From the NCBI RefSeq assembly GCF_032854445.1, contig NC_088303.1, positions 20,283,501 to 20,347,500 of the forward strand: a stretch of DNA of 64,000 nucleotides, given 5' to 3'. Position numbers and translations under genes: made by a program. The stretch is from Liolophura sinensis (lineage: Eukaryota > Mollusca > Polyplacophora > Chitonida > Chitonidae). This document shows positions 63,321 through 64,000 of this stretch, piece by piece (within the stretch, counting starts at the first letter, position 1; the number at the start of each line of letters is the position of its first letter). The notes beneath the pieces are model-generated. The model was not told the DNA's origin. It did not search any database and was given only the letters and a program-made list of their open reading frames with translations.

Positions 63321-63358
63321 TGTTCTGGGGAGGTGCCCGGGGGGAACTTGTTACACTA
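63321..63358. repeat. Right terminus of the Polinton (inverted repeat and candidate duplication)
   Basis: TGTTCTGGGGAGG (63321-63333) is the inverse of 51035-51047. It is followed by a G6 run, an AACT and ACACTA at 63353-63358, identical to the hexamer at 50993-50998. The last gene ends directly before it. Confidence 0.45.
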
Positions 63359-63827
63359 CTTCACATGCAGCGGAACCAAATCAGAATACAGTATACATCG
63401 CTCTGAGAACAGGCAAAATTATCACCACTGAATCTGTGACTGTCACTCACTAAAAGAGTAGTGGCACCATACGTTTTGAGCACCTAAGTCACAGTAGGTA
63501 GAAATAAACTTTGTAAAATACAAAAAACAAGAAACAATTCAAGTACATGTACTATCTATGTCGAGAAATTAACTCTGGGCACAGTAGTGCATGTCAAACA
63601 TCATTTCTGTCATCTGAATACATATATGAATACACTTTGTAAACATACATGTTAGAAAAATATTCACAATCTAGTATACATACATATAATATTAATACAT
63701 TTTGAAACAGTGTACTGGTCTATGGGCTGTTGATTCAAAATTTTACCCGTCAAAAATAGCCCCTTTGGCTCGATTGCCCGTCCAACTGGACGGATTGGGG
63801 GGGGGGGGGGTGGTAAAAAAAAATTCT
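63359..63827. other. AT-rich host sequence right of the Polinton
   Basis: Base composition drops back to AT-rich directly after the last Polinton gene. Nothing recognised apart from a G12 run near 63798 that leads into the tRNA-like repeat. Confidence 0.5.
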
Positions 63828-63925
63828 GCCCGGTGTGGGGTTCGAACCCATGGTCCAAAAAAGCAAAAGGCCTGGTTTATAGCTCAACCTGTTACCAATT
63901 AACCACCATGCTGTGGGTGACTTCT
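63828..63925 (-). repeat. tRNA-derived repeat head (minus strand)
   Basis: Minus strand: a box A-like TGGTTAATTGGTAACAGG and a box B-like GGGTTCGAACCCC about 45 nt later, as in a tRNA or tRNA-SINE head, followed by an A/T-rich run. A cloverleaf is not convincing and the following homopolymers look like a SINE body, so it is not called a tRNA gene. Confidence 0.5.
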
Positions 63926-64000
63926 TTGTAGCCTCGAAAGTCTTGCACCGTGCCGACTAACTTCGCCCAAATAGGCTGGCTGGTCGTTTCCATCGTGGGA

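Larger units (their letters stand above)
50999..63352. mobile_element. Polinton/Maverick element (endogenous virus-like transposon)
   Basis: A compact, GC-richer, intronless block of about 12.35 kb with genes on both strands. It holds family B polymerase (+), then integrase, four small proteins, packaging ATPase and major capsid protein (-), then a membrane protein (+), two virion-type proteins (-) and three genes (+). Polymerase, integrase, ATPase and capsid together define a Polinton. The boundaries are tentative: ACACTA flanks both sides (50993-50998 and 63353-63358), a 6-bp duplication as Polinton integrases make. A 13-bp inverted repeat lies near each end. The element is shorter than the usual 15-20 kb, and no cysteine protease was recognised. 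Confidence 0.92.

Noticed and set aside
50999-63352. Bacterial or phage contamination explaining the GC-rich, intronless gene block
   Set aside because: The gene set (protein-primed polymerase, rve integrase, A32 ATPase, jelly-roll capsid) is that of Polintons, and host sequence continues on both sides.
63828-63925. Functional tRNA gene on the minus strand
   Set aside because: Boxes A and B are present but stems do not pair well, and it runs into homopolymers like a SINE body.

Overview
The window is nuclear DNA of an animal, most probably a mollusc. Its genes are split by GT-AG introns, and two of them encode conserved eukaryotic proteins (dolichol-phosphate mannose synthase and spliceosomal SmB). 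The spaces between genes hold many decayed tRNA-derived SINEs with ATAAA tails and other retroelements of the kind common in marine invertebrates. No prokaryotic gene organisation, intact tRNA or rRNA gene, or CRISPR array was seen.

Host genes lie in the first 24 kb. DPM1 runs on the + strand (539-6378, eight exons, the 5' end outside the window). A UNC93-type membrane protein runs on the - strand (16237 down to 9971, four exons) and converges on DPM1. SNRPB (20156-24085, five exons, + strand) diverges from the UNC93-like gene across 3.9 kb of AT-rich spacer. From 24 to 41 kb the window is repeat-rich and gene-poor. It holds two MITE families, a Penelope-like retroelement remnant with a possible hammerhead ribozyme core, several minisatellites, a probable last exon of a RING-finger gene (34071-34223), and two weaker candidate terminal exons.

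From 41 to 64 kb mobile elements dominate. A badly decayed and rearranged Polinton/Maverick-type fragment (41.06-43.56 kb) carries the two halves of one capsid protein on opposite strands. It is followed by a full-length tRNA-SINE, then a THAP/DDE (PIF/Harbinger-like) transposase gene interrupted by a LINE, then a second LINE on the other strand.

The main item is a nearly complete Polinton/Maverick (endogenous virus-like) element at about 51.0-63.35 kb. It encodes a protein-primed family B DNA polymerase, an rve integrase, an A32-type packaging ATPase, a double-jelly-roll-type major capsid protein and about ten smaller virion or membrane proteins. Polymerase, integrase, capsid protein and two others carry frameshifts or stops, while the ATPase and most accessory genes are still open. 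The element looks young but no longer autonomous. It belongs to a different capsid lineage from the 41-43 kb fragment, so two such lineages have colonised this locus. No adenovirus-type protease gene was recognised in it.

All assignments come from reading motifs by eye; no search was run. Viral-type proteins are described as found, breaks included.
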